The notes beneath the pieces are model-generated. The model ran no database searches and was not told the origin of the DNA. It saw nothing but the letters and a program-made list of their open reading frames with translations. From Acaudatibacter sp963835495 (lineage in GTDB: Bacteria; Pseudomonadota; Alphaproteobacteria; Caulobacterales; Caulobacteraceae), in assembly GCA_963835495.1 (NCBI GenBank), contig CAWIFQ010000003.1:2364993-2428992 (forward strand): DNA of 64,000 bases. Reading direction: 5' to 3'. Positions 1-8,152 of the stretch are shown in pieces (position 1 is the stretch's first letter; every line of letters begins with the position of its first letter). The position numbers and the translations under genes were made by a program.

Positions 1-341
1 TCCAGGCCGACGATCCGATCTACCTCATCGCATTGGGCGCCCATCATGATGATTGCTACAGGGGCTGGCGACAGGCGCCGGCAGATAGAAAGGCCATCTT
101 CGCCCGGCAGCATGATCTCCAATATGATGATGTCGTATCGCGTGGACGCCAACGCCCGGTCCATGTCGCGGCCGTCCTGGGCGAACTCCGCCGCCAGGCC
201 GTTCTCCCGTAGAAAGTCGGCCAGGGCCACGCCAGCGGCCTTGTCGCCATCGACGATCAAAGCTCTCGGCCGTGCGCCCTGGGTGTTGGCGTTGGTGGTC
301 GATCCGTCGACGTCTGGGTGTTTCGTGGTATCCCAAGGCAT
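1..341 (-). CDS. Response regulator receiver domain, degenerate, cut by window edge
   Basis: The N-terminal part of an OmpR-type response regulator runs off the left edge. From the ATG at 341 it starts MPWDTTKH; the receiver core RALIVDGDKAAG begins about 23 residues in. It differs from active receivers at three key places: the acidic pair is D-G instead of D-D, the phosphoacceptor motif reads ILEIMLPG with Glu where Asp is expected, and the usual Thr/Ser after strand 4 is Gly (IIMMGA). The distal motif DEVDRIVGL is normal for the family. A Glu at the phosphorylation site can mimic the phosphorylated state, so the protein may act without a kinase, or may be decaying. The output domain lies outside the window. 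Confidence 0.75.
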   Translation of the reverse strand, partial: MPWDTTKHPDVDGSTTNANTQGARPRALIVDGDKAAGVALADFLRENGLAAEFAQDGRDMDRALASTRYDIIILEIMLPGEDGLSICRRLSPAPVAIIMMGAQCDEVDRIVGL

Positions 342-633
342 TCCGACACGCTTCGGTCCGGCGACCAGCGGGTTACCCCGACCGGCCTGCGCAACTCCAA
401 AGTCTGAGCTGACTATCGGCGGTCCCCATTCGAATACTGAGTTTGACAGAAAAGATGGTTTGGGCTCGTCACCGAGCCTTCGCCAAGTGAATATGATTTC
501 ATGAAACGCGCCCCTCCGCCTTGCCCGCGGAGAACTTAGCTTCGCGACCTGCGCGAAATACTTTTCACCTGGGACGCAATGGTGGTGGATGGTCTCAGCC
601 TGTCGGTGGATGGCCACGCGGCGATGCTCGTAA
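342..633. other. Intergenic stretch, no supported gene
   Basis: Between the response regulator start and the broken Asp-box gene I see no convincing gene. Short reading frames are present in all frames but none resembles a known family; part may be further degraded N-terminal sequence of the neighbouring Asp-box gene, since a frame at 579-690 reads on towards it. Confidence 0.4.
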
Positions 634-978
634 ACGAGCACTCCTTCGGCCTACAGGATCACTATGCCTGTGCACTGGCATGGCTCGTTCGACGGCGGAC
701 GCACTTGGGAAAAGCGGTTCCAATCCGACGCGTGATCGCCACGGGCGAGACCCCTCCCGATGTACGAGGGTCCCTTCCAACTAGAGCCTGGGCTCTTGGT
801 CGTCGTGGGCGACGGTTCGGGCAATATCCTGTCTAGCAACGACGAAGGCGTCAGTTGGTCAACCGGCCGCACCGGCCGCAATCTTTTTGGCTGCCGCCTG
901 CAGGTTGGTGGTCTGGTCTGCGGGAGTTCCGAAGGCTTCGGCTACCTTCGGATCAGGTCCAGCAACACTGATGGCTAG
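634..978 (+). pseudogene. Remnant of BNR/Asp-box repeat beta-propeller protein
   Basis: One frame carries two Asp-box motifs of the form S-x-D-x-G-x-[TS]-W: SFDGGRTW at 685-708 and SNDEGVSW at 835-858. They are 49 codons apart, the usual blade spacing of sialidase-like or Ycf48-like beta-propellers. A TGA at 733-735 lies between them in the same frame, and there is no plausible start or full-length propeller around them. I read this as the tail of a secreted or membrane-linked propeller protein whose beginning has been lost. The sequence after the second motif (VCGSSEGFGYLR) ends at a stop at 976-978. Confidence 0.55.
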
Positions 979-1471
979 ACCGGCTCGCGTCCGCTTTCCG
1001 GCGAGACGCCAACGGCAGCATTCGACCGAGGCTGTGTGAAAACGCCGACGCGATCGAGAGCGAGGGCATAGCGTTCCCCATGGCGGCTCGATGGGGCCGC
1101 TGCATTGCGTGGATCAGCGGTTCGCCGGTCGGCTACGCAAGGACATTCTACAGTTTCTTTGTGAGACCGAGTTTTCACACAGCCTCGACCCATATGTGGA
1201 CGGCCCCCTCCTCGCAAGGTTGGCTATCAGGTGTTTGATCAGATCGCTTGCTTCCATATGTCCGGCCTTTGAGTGCGGTCACATGGACTGCTGGCCAAGA
1301 TGGTTTCCGCGATGCGAGTTCCCAACAAAGCGACGACATTGACTGCCATTGGGTCGATCGGAGTGTCTCGCGTCTTGGATCGATCGATCACACCATCTGC
1401 TGTTCACCTCGCAAGGTCTGGCATCAGCTGGGTGCAGTGGCGAGCGAGCGGCCCCTGCATCCGGCCGATCT
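979..1471. other. Non-coding stretch upstream of IS110 3' end
   Basis: No gene is supported here. It contains the 159-bp inverted-repeat element described separately (1028-1186) and two imperfect copies of a cctcgcaaggt..ggc-tatcag-like string near 1207 and 1409. A related string recurs near 2671 on the far side of the transposase gene, so these could mark insertion targets or ends of the IS110 element. Confidence 0.45.
1028..1186. repeat. 159-bp element bounded by perfect 16-bp inverted repeats (MITE-like)
   Basis: gaggctgtgtgaaaac at 1028-1043 is matched by its exact reverse complement at 1171-1186. The enclosed 127 bp has no gene. The arrangement is that of a miniature inverted-repeat element or the joined ends of an internally deleted insertion sequence. 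The end sequence resembles those of DDE-type IS elements, but I cannot name the family. Confidence 0.6.
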
Positions 1472-2515
1472 CTAGGCGGCGGCCGCCGGGGCGGTCATCG
1501 CGGTTTTTCGGTAGGCTTGGCCTGAGACCATCAGCTTCCAGGCGATGCGGGCCATTTTATTGGCCAACGCGACGGCGACCAGCTTGGGCGCCTTGCGCTT
1601 GAGCAGCTGCGTGAGCCAGGCCGCAAGAGCGCCGTCGCTTCGACCGAAGCGGACCTGTCTGACCACGGCGGTCGCGCCGACCACCAGCACGCTGCGCAAG
1701 GTCTCGTCGCCCGCCCGGGTGATAACGCCGAGCCGGACCTTGCCGGCCGTGGAATGATCTTTTGGCGTCAGGCCGATCCAGGCGGCGAAGTCGCGGCCCG
1801 ATCGGAACACCTCGGCGGCGGGCGTCTTCATCACCAGCAACGCCGCGCCGATCGGCCCGACACCAGGGATCTTGGCCAGGCGCCGGCTTCGCTCGTCGGC
1901 GCGATGCCAAGCCATGAGCTTGGCGTCGACCTCGCCGATCTGGGCCTGCAGTTTGAGATATTCCTCGGCCTGAAGCGCAAACAGCTCTCGAGCTAAAGTC
2001 GGCAAGGTCTCGTCGGCCTGGATGCGATCCAACAGCGGAACCAGGTTCGCCATGCCCCTGGCGGCGGTCAGCCCGAACTCGGCCGCATAACCGCGGATCG
2101 CGTTGGCCAGCTGCGTGCGATTGCGGATCAGCCGTTCGCGCACGCCAACCAGCATCAGCGCCGCCTGCTGCTCAGCCGTCTTCATCGGTACAAACCGCAT
2201 CGTCGGCCGGCTCATCGCCTCGCAGAGCGCTTCGGCGTCGGCCGCGTCGTTCTTGCCGCGCTTCACGTAGGGCTTGGCCAACTGGGGCGCGATTAGCTTC
2301 ACCTCATGGCCAAGCGAGGCTAGCAGCCGCGCCCAGTGATGGGAGGCGCCGCACGCCTCGATGGCGATCACCGTCGGCTCAAGCTTCTCAAAGTACGCCA
2401 CCATCTGCGCGCGGCGCAGCTTCTTGCGTACAACCGGCTCTTCCGAAGGGTTCACGCCATGCAGCTGGAAAACGTGTTTCGACGTGTCCATTCCAATGCG
2501 GCTAATCTGTTCCAC
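1472..2515 (-). CDS. IS110-family transposase
   Basis: A 347-residue DEDD transposase from a GTG at 2515 preceded by AGAGGAGG; the open frame extends further upstream but this start gives the family's usual length (about 340) and the typical opening VEQISRIGMDTSKH. The RuvC-like N-terminal domain shows MDTSK, then AIEACGASHHW, then KNDAADAEAL, the expected acidic positions. The C-terminal transposase-20 domain shows PGVGPIGAALL and a serine-rich SVLVVGATAVV region where the recombinase serine lies. IS110 elements lack terminal inverted repeats and are directed by a structured bridge RNA from their own non-coding end. The gene looks intact. Confidence 0.92.
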   Translation of the reverse strand: MEQISRIGMDTSKHVFQLHGVNPSEEPVVRKKLRRAQMVAYFEKLEPTVIAIEACGASHHWARLLASLGHEVKLIAPQLAKPYVKRGKNDAADAEALCEAMSRPTMRFVPMKTAEQQAALMLVGVRERLIRNRTQLANAIRGYAAEFGLTAARGMANLVPLLDRIQADETLPTLARELFALQAEEYLKLQAQIGEVDAKLMAWHRADERSRRLAKIPGVGPIGAALLVMKTPAAEVFRSGRDFAAWIGLTPKDHSTAGKVRLGVITRAGDETLRSVLVVGATAVVRQVRFGRSDGALAAWLTQLLKRKAPKLVAVALANKMARIAWKLMVSGQAYRKTAMTAPAAAA

Positions 2516-2670
2516 GGACGGCCTCCTCTGTCTGAGATCTACGACCTCAGTCTGGCACATCGATGCCGTCGGGGGCCGTCCACCCCAACAAAGCGGAAGT
2601 GGGCAGGCGCTTTGCGCGTCGCAGGATCGACGGCTAGCTACTAGGATAGGTGCGTTCGAAAGGACCTCGC
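2516..2670 (-). ncRNA. Candidate bridge-RNA region of the IS110 element
   Basis: The roughly 150 bp upstream of the transposase start has no gene. It can fold: gacggc at 2517-2522 pairs with gccgtc at 2565-2570, enclosing a smaller stem ctgag/ctcag (2532-2536 with 2546-2550). In IS110-group elements the bridge RNA that selects donor and target is encoded upstream of the transposase gene. The assignment rests on position and these short stems only; the exact end of the element is not determined. Confidence 0.3.
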
Positions 2671-2675
2671 AAGAG

Positions 2676-3326
2676 ATGCCACATCCCCTGCGTTGCAGGT
2701 GCGGGAAGCTGAAGGGCGCACTCGCGGACCAAGTCCGTGCCAACCACGTCGTCTGCTACTGCAGAGACTGTCAGGCCTTCGCTTATCTTCTTAGTCGCCC
2801 CGACGACATCCTCGACGAACGTGGCGGGTCTGAGGTGCTGCAAACCTCGCCGAGCAAGCTGCAATTCACAGAGGGTAAAGAGAATTTGGCTTGCGTCCGG
2901 CTCAGTTCGACGGGGCTGGTCCGCTGGTACGCCCGGTGCTGTAACACCCCGATTGGCAATACGATGGCCACTCCGAAGCTGTCATTCGTAGGCCTCCTGC
3001 ACAGCTGTCTTGATGCGTCGGAACGCCCGCTGGTGGAGGCGTTCGGCCCGGTCCGTTGCTGGGTGAACACCGCCAGCGCGAGAGGCTCGCCCAAGCCTAA
3101 GCAAGTCGGCGTCCCGGAAGCGATCCTGTGGTTTCTATCGACGCTGATAAGGGCGCGGCTGGATGGCAGCTACAGGCACACCCCGTTCTTCAACGCGGCG
3201 GGGTCGCTGGTCGCTACGCCGCGCGTGCTCAGTGTGGACGAGCGCTACGCGTTGATGGAGTTGGTTGACGTAGGACGAGACCGTCTGCCTGGGCGCAGAC
3301 TTCCTGATGTACCCACCGATCTTTGA
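2676..3326 (+). CDS. DUF6151 family protein (GFA-like zinc-binding fold)
   Basis: A 216-residue protein starting MPHPLRCRCG; AAAGGA lies about 10 bases upstream. The conserved cysteines are typical: CRCG at residues 7-10, CYCRDCQ near 30, and CCNTPIGN near 90. They resemble the zinc sites of glutathione-dependent formaldehyde-activating enzyme-like proteins, to which DUF6151 is related. No substrate is known. A longer in-frame ORF reaches back into the IS110 region, but similarity begins only at this ATG. The gene begins next to the IS110 upstream end, so its native promoter may have been displaced. Confidence 0.8.
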   Translation: MPHPLRCRCGKLKGALADQVRANHVVCYCRDCQAFAYLLSRPDDILDERGGSEVLQTSPSKLQFTEGKENLACVRLSSTGLVRWYARCCNTPIGNTMATPKLSFVGLLHSCLDASERPLVEAFGPVRCWVNTASARGSPKPKQVGVPEAILWFLSTLIRARLDGSYRHTPFFNAAGSLVATPRVLSVDERYALMELVDVGRDRLPGRRLPDVPTDL

Positions 3327-3718
3327 GTCCGCTTCCGGGCATGACGCCAACGGCGAGAAGCGACCCAAAGCAGTCCTTCGGGCGCTCGGAGCCCTGACAG
3401 AGTCCAACTCTAGCCTGCGGCGCGTCTGGCCGGCTGGCCGCACAGCACCAGGTCGATCGACCCGAACAGGCCTCCGGCCTGATCGGTTTAACTTGCACGC
3501 AAACCGTGGTGACAGCGTGGAGCTTGCACACCGAAGTCCGATTGCGGGCGCGATGCTAGCGACCGCTATCGACCCATAGTTTCGGTGGGGGCCCGCCCCA
3601 AAGAGCTCCAGCAGCAAGGCCCATCTCCAATGGGACCTGCCTCGAAAATATTGCCTACGGCGTGTCGTATTAGCCCCGCGCCCCGCGTCCTTGGGTCCAC
3701 GGAGAAAGGGCACACGCT
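3327..3718. repeat. Intergenic region with two copies of a Caulobacter-type dispersed repeat
   Basis: No gene is supported. 3327-3376 has the form gtccgcttc..ggcatg..cgacccaaagc, and 3545-3577 ends gcgaccgctatcgaccca. The same pattern recurs at 5083-5123 and 6298-6338 and, inverted, near 17157-17197 and 30590-30636. These look like members of one dispersed, partly palindromic intergenic repeat family. Confidence 0.5.
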
Positions 3719-4507
3719 ATGACCAAAAACACCGGCCGCTTCATCTGGTACGAACTGCTTACAGACGATGTGCAGGCTTCAGTCGACTTCTATGAGGATG
3801 TCGTCGGCTGGACAGCGTCACAAACGACCATGGGCGGTGTCAGTTACACTATCTTCAATACAGGTCGTGGGACTGACTTAGAACCCGTGGCCGCCGTGAT
3901 CGACCTCAAGCGCGAGGATAGCCTCAACGCAACTGTCGCGGGGTGGATCGGCTATATCGGCGTTGAGAGCGTCGACACGACCCTCGAGCAGGTTCTCAGC
4001 CTTGGCGGAACACCCTTGCAGGATCCGGTGGACGCTCCGGAGATCGGACGGTTCGCGATCGCTGCGGATGCGCAGGGCGCAGTGTTCGGCCTTTTCGCGC
4101 CGATTTCGAACGACCCAAGTCGCGAAGCGCGTACGCCCTCCGGTGCTGGTCAGGTCAGCTGGCGTGAGCTGTACACGAGTGATCCGACAGCCGCTTTCGC
4201 CTTCTATGCGAACCTGTTCGGCTGGGAGAAAGACCACGCCTTCGACATGGGCCCGGCAGGGCCATATCAGTTGTTCTCCATCGATGGCCAGCCAGCGGGC
4301 GGGATCATGCGCGCATCGCCGACGATGGTTCGGTCAGTTTGGAATCCCTTTGTCCAGGTTGAAGACATCGCGAGCATGGAGTCTCGGGTTATGGCCCGGA
4401 AGGGCCGGGTCTTTGATGGCGCTCGCGAAGTCCCCGGCGGAGACTGGACCGTCAAGTGTTTCGATCCGAAAGGTGCTGTGTTCGCGCTTACTGGGCGAAT
4501 GACCTGA
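3719..4507 (+). CDS. Two-domain VOC (glyoxalase-fold) protein
   Basis: A 262-residue protein made of two vicinal-oxygen-chelate domains, roughly residues 6-128 and 140-260. Each starts with the typical strand-helix pattern (GRFIWYELLTDDV..FYEDVVGW and VSWRELYTSDP..FYANLFGW) and ends with a metal-site-like strand (GAVFGLF and GAVFALT). Such tandem VOC proteins are cytosolic and often annotated as glyoxalase or bleomycin-resistance-like; no substrate can be assigned. GGAGAAAGG lies 10-18 bases before the ATG, which fixes the start. It is followed by a broken single-domain VOC gene on the other strand. Confidence 0.88.
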   Translation: MTKNTGRFIWYELLTDDVQASVDFYEDVVGWTASQTTMGGVSYTIFNTGRGTDLEPVAAVIDLKREDSLNATVAGWIGYIGVESVDTTLEQVLSLGGTPLQDPVDAPEIGRFAIAADAQGAVFGLFAPISNDPSREARTPSGAGQVSWRELYTSDPTAAFAFYANLFGWEKDHAFDMGPAGPYQLFSIDGQPAGGIMRASPTMVRSVWNPFVQVEDIASMESRVMARKGRVFDGAREVPGGDWTVKCFDPKGAVFALTGRMT

Positions 4508-4635
4508 GCCTCCTAGGGCCGAGGGCTTCCTGGCATGGAGCCAAGCGCCAGTTTCGACCCCGAGCAGCTCAGCGCCGCGTCCGCGCCGGGCGTGGTGTTA
4601 AAGGCGAGCTTCGACCCTTGTCGTCCGTCGGTAGT

Positions 4636-5009
4636 TCAGGTCCGGCCCTGGTGGGTGGCGATTTGCCAGGTGTTCCCCCATGGGTCTTCGACAGTCGCGC
4701 GCCGGTCGCCGTAAGGCATATACGCAGGGGGCTCGATAGGGAGCGCGCCAGCGCTAATCGCCCGGTCGTAAGTCGCATCGGCGTCGGGACGTAGACGTAT
4801 AGGAAAGCGGACGACTGGGAGCGCACCCCTGCGCCGTCACTGACCATCACGATCGAGTCGCCGAGCCGCATTTCGGTCGGGCGATCGGGATTTCAGCCTC
4901 CATGCGCGTCGAAGGCGGACCGGTGGAAAGCGACCATCCCTTCAACATCCGCCGCGATCAGCCTGGGCGTCAGCGTATGCCACCCATCAGGCTGGTAAGG
5001 CGCGTTCAT
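4636..5009 (-). pseudogene. Broken single-domain VOC (glyoxalase-like) gene
   Basis: Reading leftwards from an ATG at 5009 gives MNAPYQPDGWHTLTPRLIA, then VEGMVAFHRSAF, a stop codon, PTEMRLGDSIVMVSDG, and AFLYVYV. After a frame change it continues DATYDRAISAGA, MPYGDRRATVEDPWGNTWQIATH and a stop at 4636. Order and length (about 125 codons) match a PhnB-like VOC protein, so the whole gene is present but broken by at least one stop and one frameshift. Confidence 0.7.
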
Positions 5010-5082
5010 GCTCCGCTCCACCAATCGGCTTCGACGCAAGTTCATGTAAGCGGACTTCCACCACCGCTAACAGTCCCCCGGA

Positions 5083-5123
5083 GTCCGCTTCAGGGCATGG
5101 CGCTGCCGGCCGGTTTCGACCCA
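5083..5123. repeat. Dispersed repeat copy
   Basis: gtccgcttcagggcatgg followed by ccggtttcgaccca matches the repeat pattern at 3327-3376 and 6298-6338. It sits between the broken VOC gene and the kinase gene. Confidence 0.45.
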
Positions 5124-5198
5124 GCGCAGACATAGGCACCGCCGTTAGAGCGCGATCTCGGCCTTGCCACGAAATGCCGGACCGCGCAGGCTTGGCCG

Positions 5199-6236
5199 AT
5201 GACACCGAAGGCCGTCTATTCGACGATCTCGGCGGCATCGGTCGCCGAGGTCGTGGACCGAAATTTTAAGATCGGGCCTACGGCGCGCTGTCAGCTCTTT
5301 GCGCCCGGGCTCAACGATATCTACGAGCTGGAAGCCAGCAACGGCCGGCGCTACATGGCGCGGCTGTCCGGCCCCAGGCCGCGTGGTCCCGCCAATGTCG
5401 ACTATGAAACCGCGCTCCTCGCGCACCTAGACCGTCGCGCGGTCGTGGTTGGCGCGCCGGTCGCAGACCGGGAGGGGCGGCTCTGGAGCATGCTTGATGC
5501 GCCCGAGGGGCCGCGCGAGTTCGCCGTCTTTGTTCGGCTGGAGGGCCGCACCCCCAGAGCCGATTTGAACCGCACGGGCGTGGCCGACGCACAGACGCTC
5601 GCCGGCATCCAGGCTCTCGGCGCGAGCCTTGGCCAAATCCATCTGGCGGGGGATTCGTTCGACGGTCCGCCCAGCCTCTACCGCATCGACGGGCGGCATC
5701 TGATCGAGAGGCCGCTCGCTCAGATTTTGGCTGTGGTCGACGATGCGCTGGCGCGGGAAGCGACAACGATCGGCAGGCGTTTGGCGAGGCGGCTAGCTGA
5801 GTGCGCGCCGTCGCTGTCGGTCGGCCATTGTCATGGAGACAACCACGGGGGCAACACGCTGATCGCCGATGGCGTGGACGGCGCTCCGATTCCAGGCTGG
5901 TTCGACTTCGACGACGCCGGGCCCGGCTTTCTCGCGTACGACCTCGCCACGTTCCTCTGGGCCGAACTGAACCACGCCCGCGGTGACAGCTTGAGTGAGG
6001 CCCGCCGACCGCTATGGCCGGCCTTCATCGCCGGCTATCGCAGCGTGCGCCCCATTCCGGCAGCGGACTACGATGCAATCGGACTCTTCGTGGCCATCCG
6101 TCACGTACACCTGATGGGCCTATGGGCCGGAGACATCCCTCGGTTGGGCGTGCGACTCGTGTCCGCTGACTGGTTTCGCACTGGCCTCGGCCTCGTGCGC
6201 AAGTGGGACGGTCTAGCCGCGCCAGCGGTCGGGTGA
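5199..6236 (+). CDS. Aminoglycoside-phosphotransferase-fold kinase
   Basis: A 345-residue member of the APH / homoserine kinase II-like family. The catalytic loop is HCHGDNHGGNTL (about residue 210) and the metal-binding segment is WFDFDDAG about 22 residues later. The N-lobe contains YELEASNGRRYMARL and a conserved YETALLAHL region. It resembles the SrkA (YihE)-like branch more than the resistance enzymes, so a small-molecule or protein kinase role in the cytosol is more likely than drug resistance; the substrate is unknown. All catalytic residues appear present. Confidence 0.85.
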   Translation: MTPKAVYSTISAASVAEVVDRNFKIGPTARCQLFAPGLNDIYELEASNGRRYMARLSGPRPRGPANVDYETALLAHLDRRAVVVGAPVADREGRLWSMLDAPEGPREFAVFVRLEGRTPRADLNRTGVADAQTLAGIQALGASLGQIHLAGDSFDGPPSLYRIDGRHLIERPLAQILAVVDDALAREATTIGRRLARRLAECAPSLSVGHCHGDNHGGNTLIADGVDGAPIPGWFDFDDAGPGFLAYDLATFLWAELNHARGDSLSEARRPLWPAFIAGYRSVRPIPAADYDAIGLFVAIRHVHLMGLWAGDIPRLGVRLVSADWFRTGLGLVRKWDGLAAPAVG

Positions 6237-6297
6237 GCTGTAGACCGGGCGCGCCCGCGACAAATCGGCTGCCCGACCCCGTGCAGGCAATTGAGAT

Positions 6298-6338
6298 GTC
6301 CGCTATCGGGCGTGGAGGTGGCGACCGCTTTCGACCCA
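6298..6338. repeat. Dispersed repeat copy
   Basis: gtccgctatcgggcgtgg then gcgaccgctttcgaccca: the clearest copy of the intergenic repeat also seen near 3327, 3545 and 5083. Confidence 0.5.
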
Positions 6339-6437
6339 TTGCTCCCGTTGGGTCCGGCACTGAGCCACGGTGTCATCCAGCGCATGGGGCCACCTTGCCA
6401 ACCCTCGTTTCCGCGACGCGGCGCCATAACCGCAGCA

Positions 6438-7088
6438 TTAAAGCACCCGAGCGGCGGCAACGACGCCGCTGACCAAAAGAGCCAGCAGCAGCGCGCAGGC
6501 TACGGACAGCACCCACCCGGCGATCAGCGCCAGACCATCGCGCCAGATCAGACCCGACGCGAACGCCACCAGCCCGAGCGCGGCCGCAGTGTGGGCGAAC
6601 GGCGCCGGTGTCAGCAGCACCGCGGATAGCGCAACGCAAGCCATTGCGACCAAACGATCATGCAACGCATTGAACAGGCCCATCGCGCGTGGACGGAGGA
6701 CGGATTCCAGGCGCGACACCCCAGGCCGCAGGCGCTGAATCAGCTTCGCCGCCGCCGGTCGGGCGAGGCCCAGGGCCTGCAAGGACCGGGGCAGCCACGG
6801 GCGCCGTAACCCGAGCAGCATCTGAACCGAGAGCAATAGGAGCGGCGCCCCGAGCAGCGCCGCGATGCCCGGTGGCATTGGGATCGCTGGCAGAGCCAGG
6901 GCGACCAGCAGGCCCCCGAACGAGCCGGTTCCTAGCTCTGCGACCACGTCGCCGAGTGTTAGTCGCACAGCCTCGCCCGAAGACGCGCGCTGTTCTAAGC
7001 GGCTAATAACGACCGAAAGGGCAAACAGGGTGCCGTTCCGACGAATGGCATCGATCTCGTCGCTGGCCGTCTTGGATTTTAGCGGCAA
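6438..7088 (-). CDS. ExoD family membrane protein
   Basis: A 216-residue protein with four or more hydrophobic segments and the ExoD signature order: LTLGDVVAELGTGSFGGLLVALALPAIPMPPG near residue 45, a PLLLLSVQMLLGLRRPWLP segment, then paired hairpins in the second half. ExoD was first described in Rhizobium for exopolysaccharide production and alkali tolerance; the biochemical role is not established. A second, frameshifted ExoD-like gene lies at 45447-46071. The gene stands alone between an APH-fold kinase and an integrase remnant. Confidence 0.85.
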   Translation of the reverse strand: MPLKSKTASDEIDAIRRNGTLFALSVVISRLEQRASSGEAVRLTLGDVVAELGTGSFGGLLVALALPAIPMPPGIAALLGAPLLLLSVQMLLGLRRPWLPRSLQALGLARPAAAKLIQRLRPGVSRLESVLRPRAMGLFNALHDRLVAMACVALSAVLLTPAPFAHTAAALGLVAFASGLIWRDGLALIAGWVLSVACALLLALLVSGVVAAARVL

Positions 7089-7289
7089 GCGACGCCTTAA
7101 TGCCGATCAGTGGCTGTTGTGTCGATGTTGGCCTTGCGGAAGAGACGCCGCTGGGTCACGGCAACCTCATCCATTGGCCGCCTAGCGTTCCACTTTTTAC
7201 GGGTTCCAATAGCCGTAGCGGTACTTGCCTTTGAGTCCGTGATGCTCCCGCCCGCCAACGGACTGGCGGGTGTGGGCCGAATCACCAGG

Positions 7290-7490
7290 TTCGCGGTGGC
7301 CACCGCAAAGCGCCAGGAGGAGATCTGCCGCGTCACCTGGGCCGACCTGAACACGCGTACGAAGATGCTCGCCATCCGCGACCGCAAGAACCCGCGACAG
7401 AAGAAGGGCAACGATCGGCGCATCCCCTACCAACGGTCTCGCGCTACGATCCCCTCGCCCCGATCGAAAACAGCGGGCAGTCCGCAGGAA
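7290..7490 (+). pseudogene. Tyrosine recombinase (integrase) fragment
   Basis: Codons 7290-7430 encode FAVATAKRQEEICRVTW, then DRKNPRQKKGNDRRIP, the helix and strand around the first catalytic Arg of phage-type tyrosine recombinases. The expected following residues appear in another frame (YDPLAPIE). There is no N-terminal domain and no HxxR..Y box, so this is a fragment. It marks an old integration event next to the PepSY gene. Confidence 0.65.
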
Positions 7491-7596
7491 CGCGGACGAC
7501 CGGATTGGCCAATCGCAATCTCGCGTCCATTGGCTCGATGAAGTGTCGGCGCCACAGTGACAACCGGGGCCAGGTAACAGCGAGGGAAACCGCAGA

Positions 7597-7932
7597 ATGA
7601 AAGGCGCATTGGCTCTCGCCGCCACCCTCATCTCTGTCGCTGCACCGGCCGGCAGCGCATGCGCCGTGACGCTACCCCCGACTTTCCCCGGCCACCAATA
7701 CGCCAACCAAGCGCACATTGGTCTTAGCCAGGCTCGCGCCATTGCCTTGAGGGCAAGGTCCGGCTCGGTGATGGACCAGGAGCTTGAGAAGGAACAAGGC
7801 GGAAGCGGCTTCCGCTACACGTTCGACATTCGCAGCGACGGAACGCTTTACGAAGTTGGCGTCGACGCTAAGACAGGCCGAGTGCTCGAGAACGGACACG
7901 AAAGCGCGGCGGTCGAGGCCGCCGAGCACTGA
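7597..7932 (+). CDS. Secreted PepSY-domain protein
   Basis: A 111-residue protein: signal peptide (residues 1-23, ending GSACA), then one PepSY domain with ISLSQAR-like start (IGLSQARAIALRA), acidic middle and the closing VGVDAKTGRVLEN. PepSY domains bind or inhibit partners in the periplasm and often accompany sensor kinases. It is 40-50% alike by eye to the protein at 10388-10714; the two bracket the response regulator / kinase pair, so they probably arose by duplication around that system. Confidence 0.85.
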   Translation: MKGALALAATLISVAAPAGSACAVTLPPTFPGHQYANQAHIGLSQARAIALRARSGSVMDQELEKEQGGSGFRYTFDIRSDGTLYEVGVDAKTGRVLENGHESAAVEAAEH

Positions 7933-8152
7933 GGGGGAGCGCGTCGCTGACCAGCAAGTGCGCCTTCGATCTCCGACCATGACTGTGGACTGTGGGATCC
8001 CCAACCTCACCGCCTTGGTGTGGTCCAAGGCGTGGCTGGCTGATCAACGTCCGCACCGGGGGCTGCACCGTGGTCTGGCCGGCCAGGGGCCTCCTGGCGG
8101 TGAACAGGTGCTCGACGCCGGAAGCGGCGCGGCGCACGACATCGCCTTGAAC

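Noticed and set aside
443..471. TTGACA as a sigma-70 -35 element
   Set aside because: No acceptable -10 box at 16-18 bp and no intact gene downstream.
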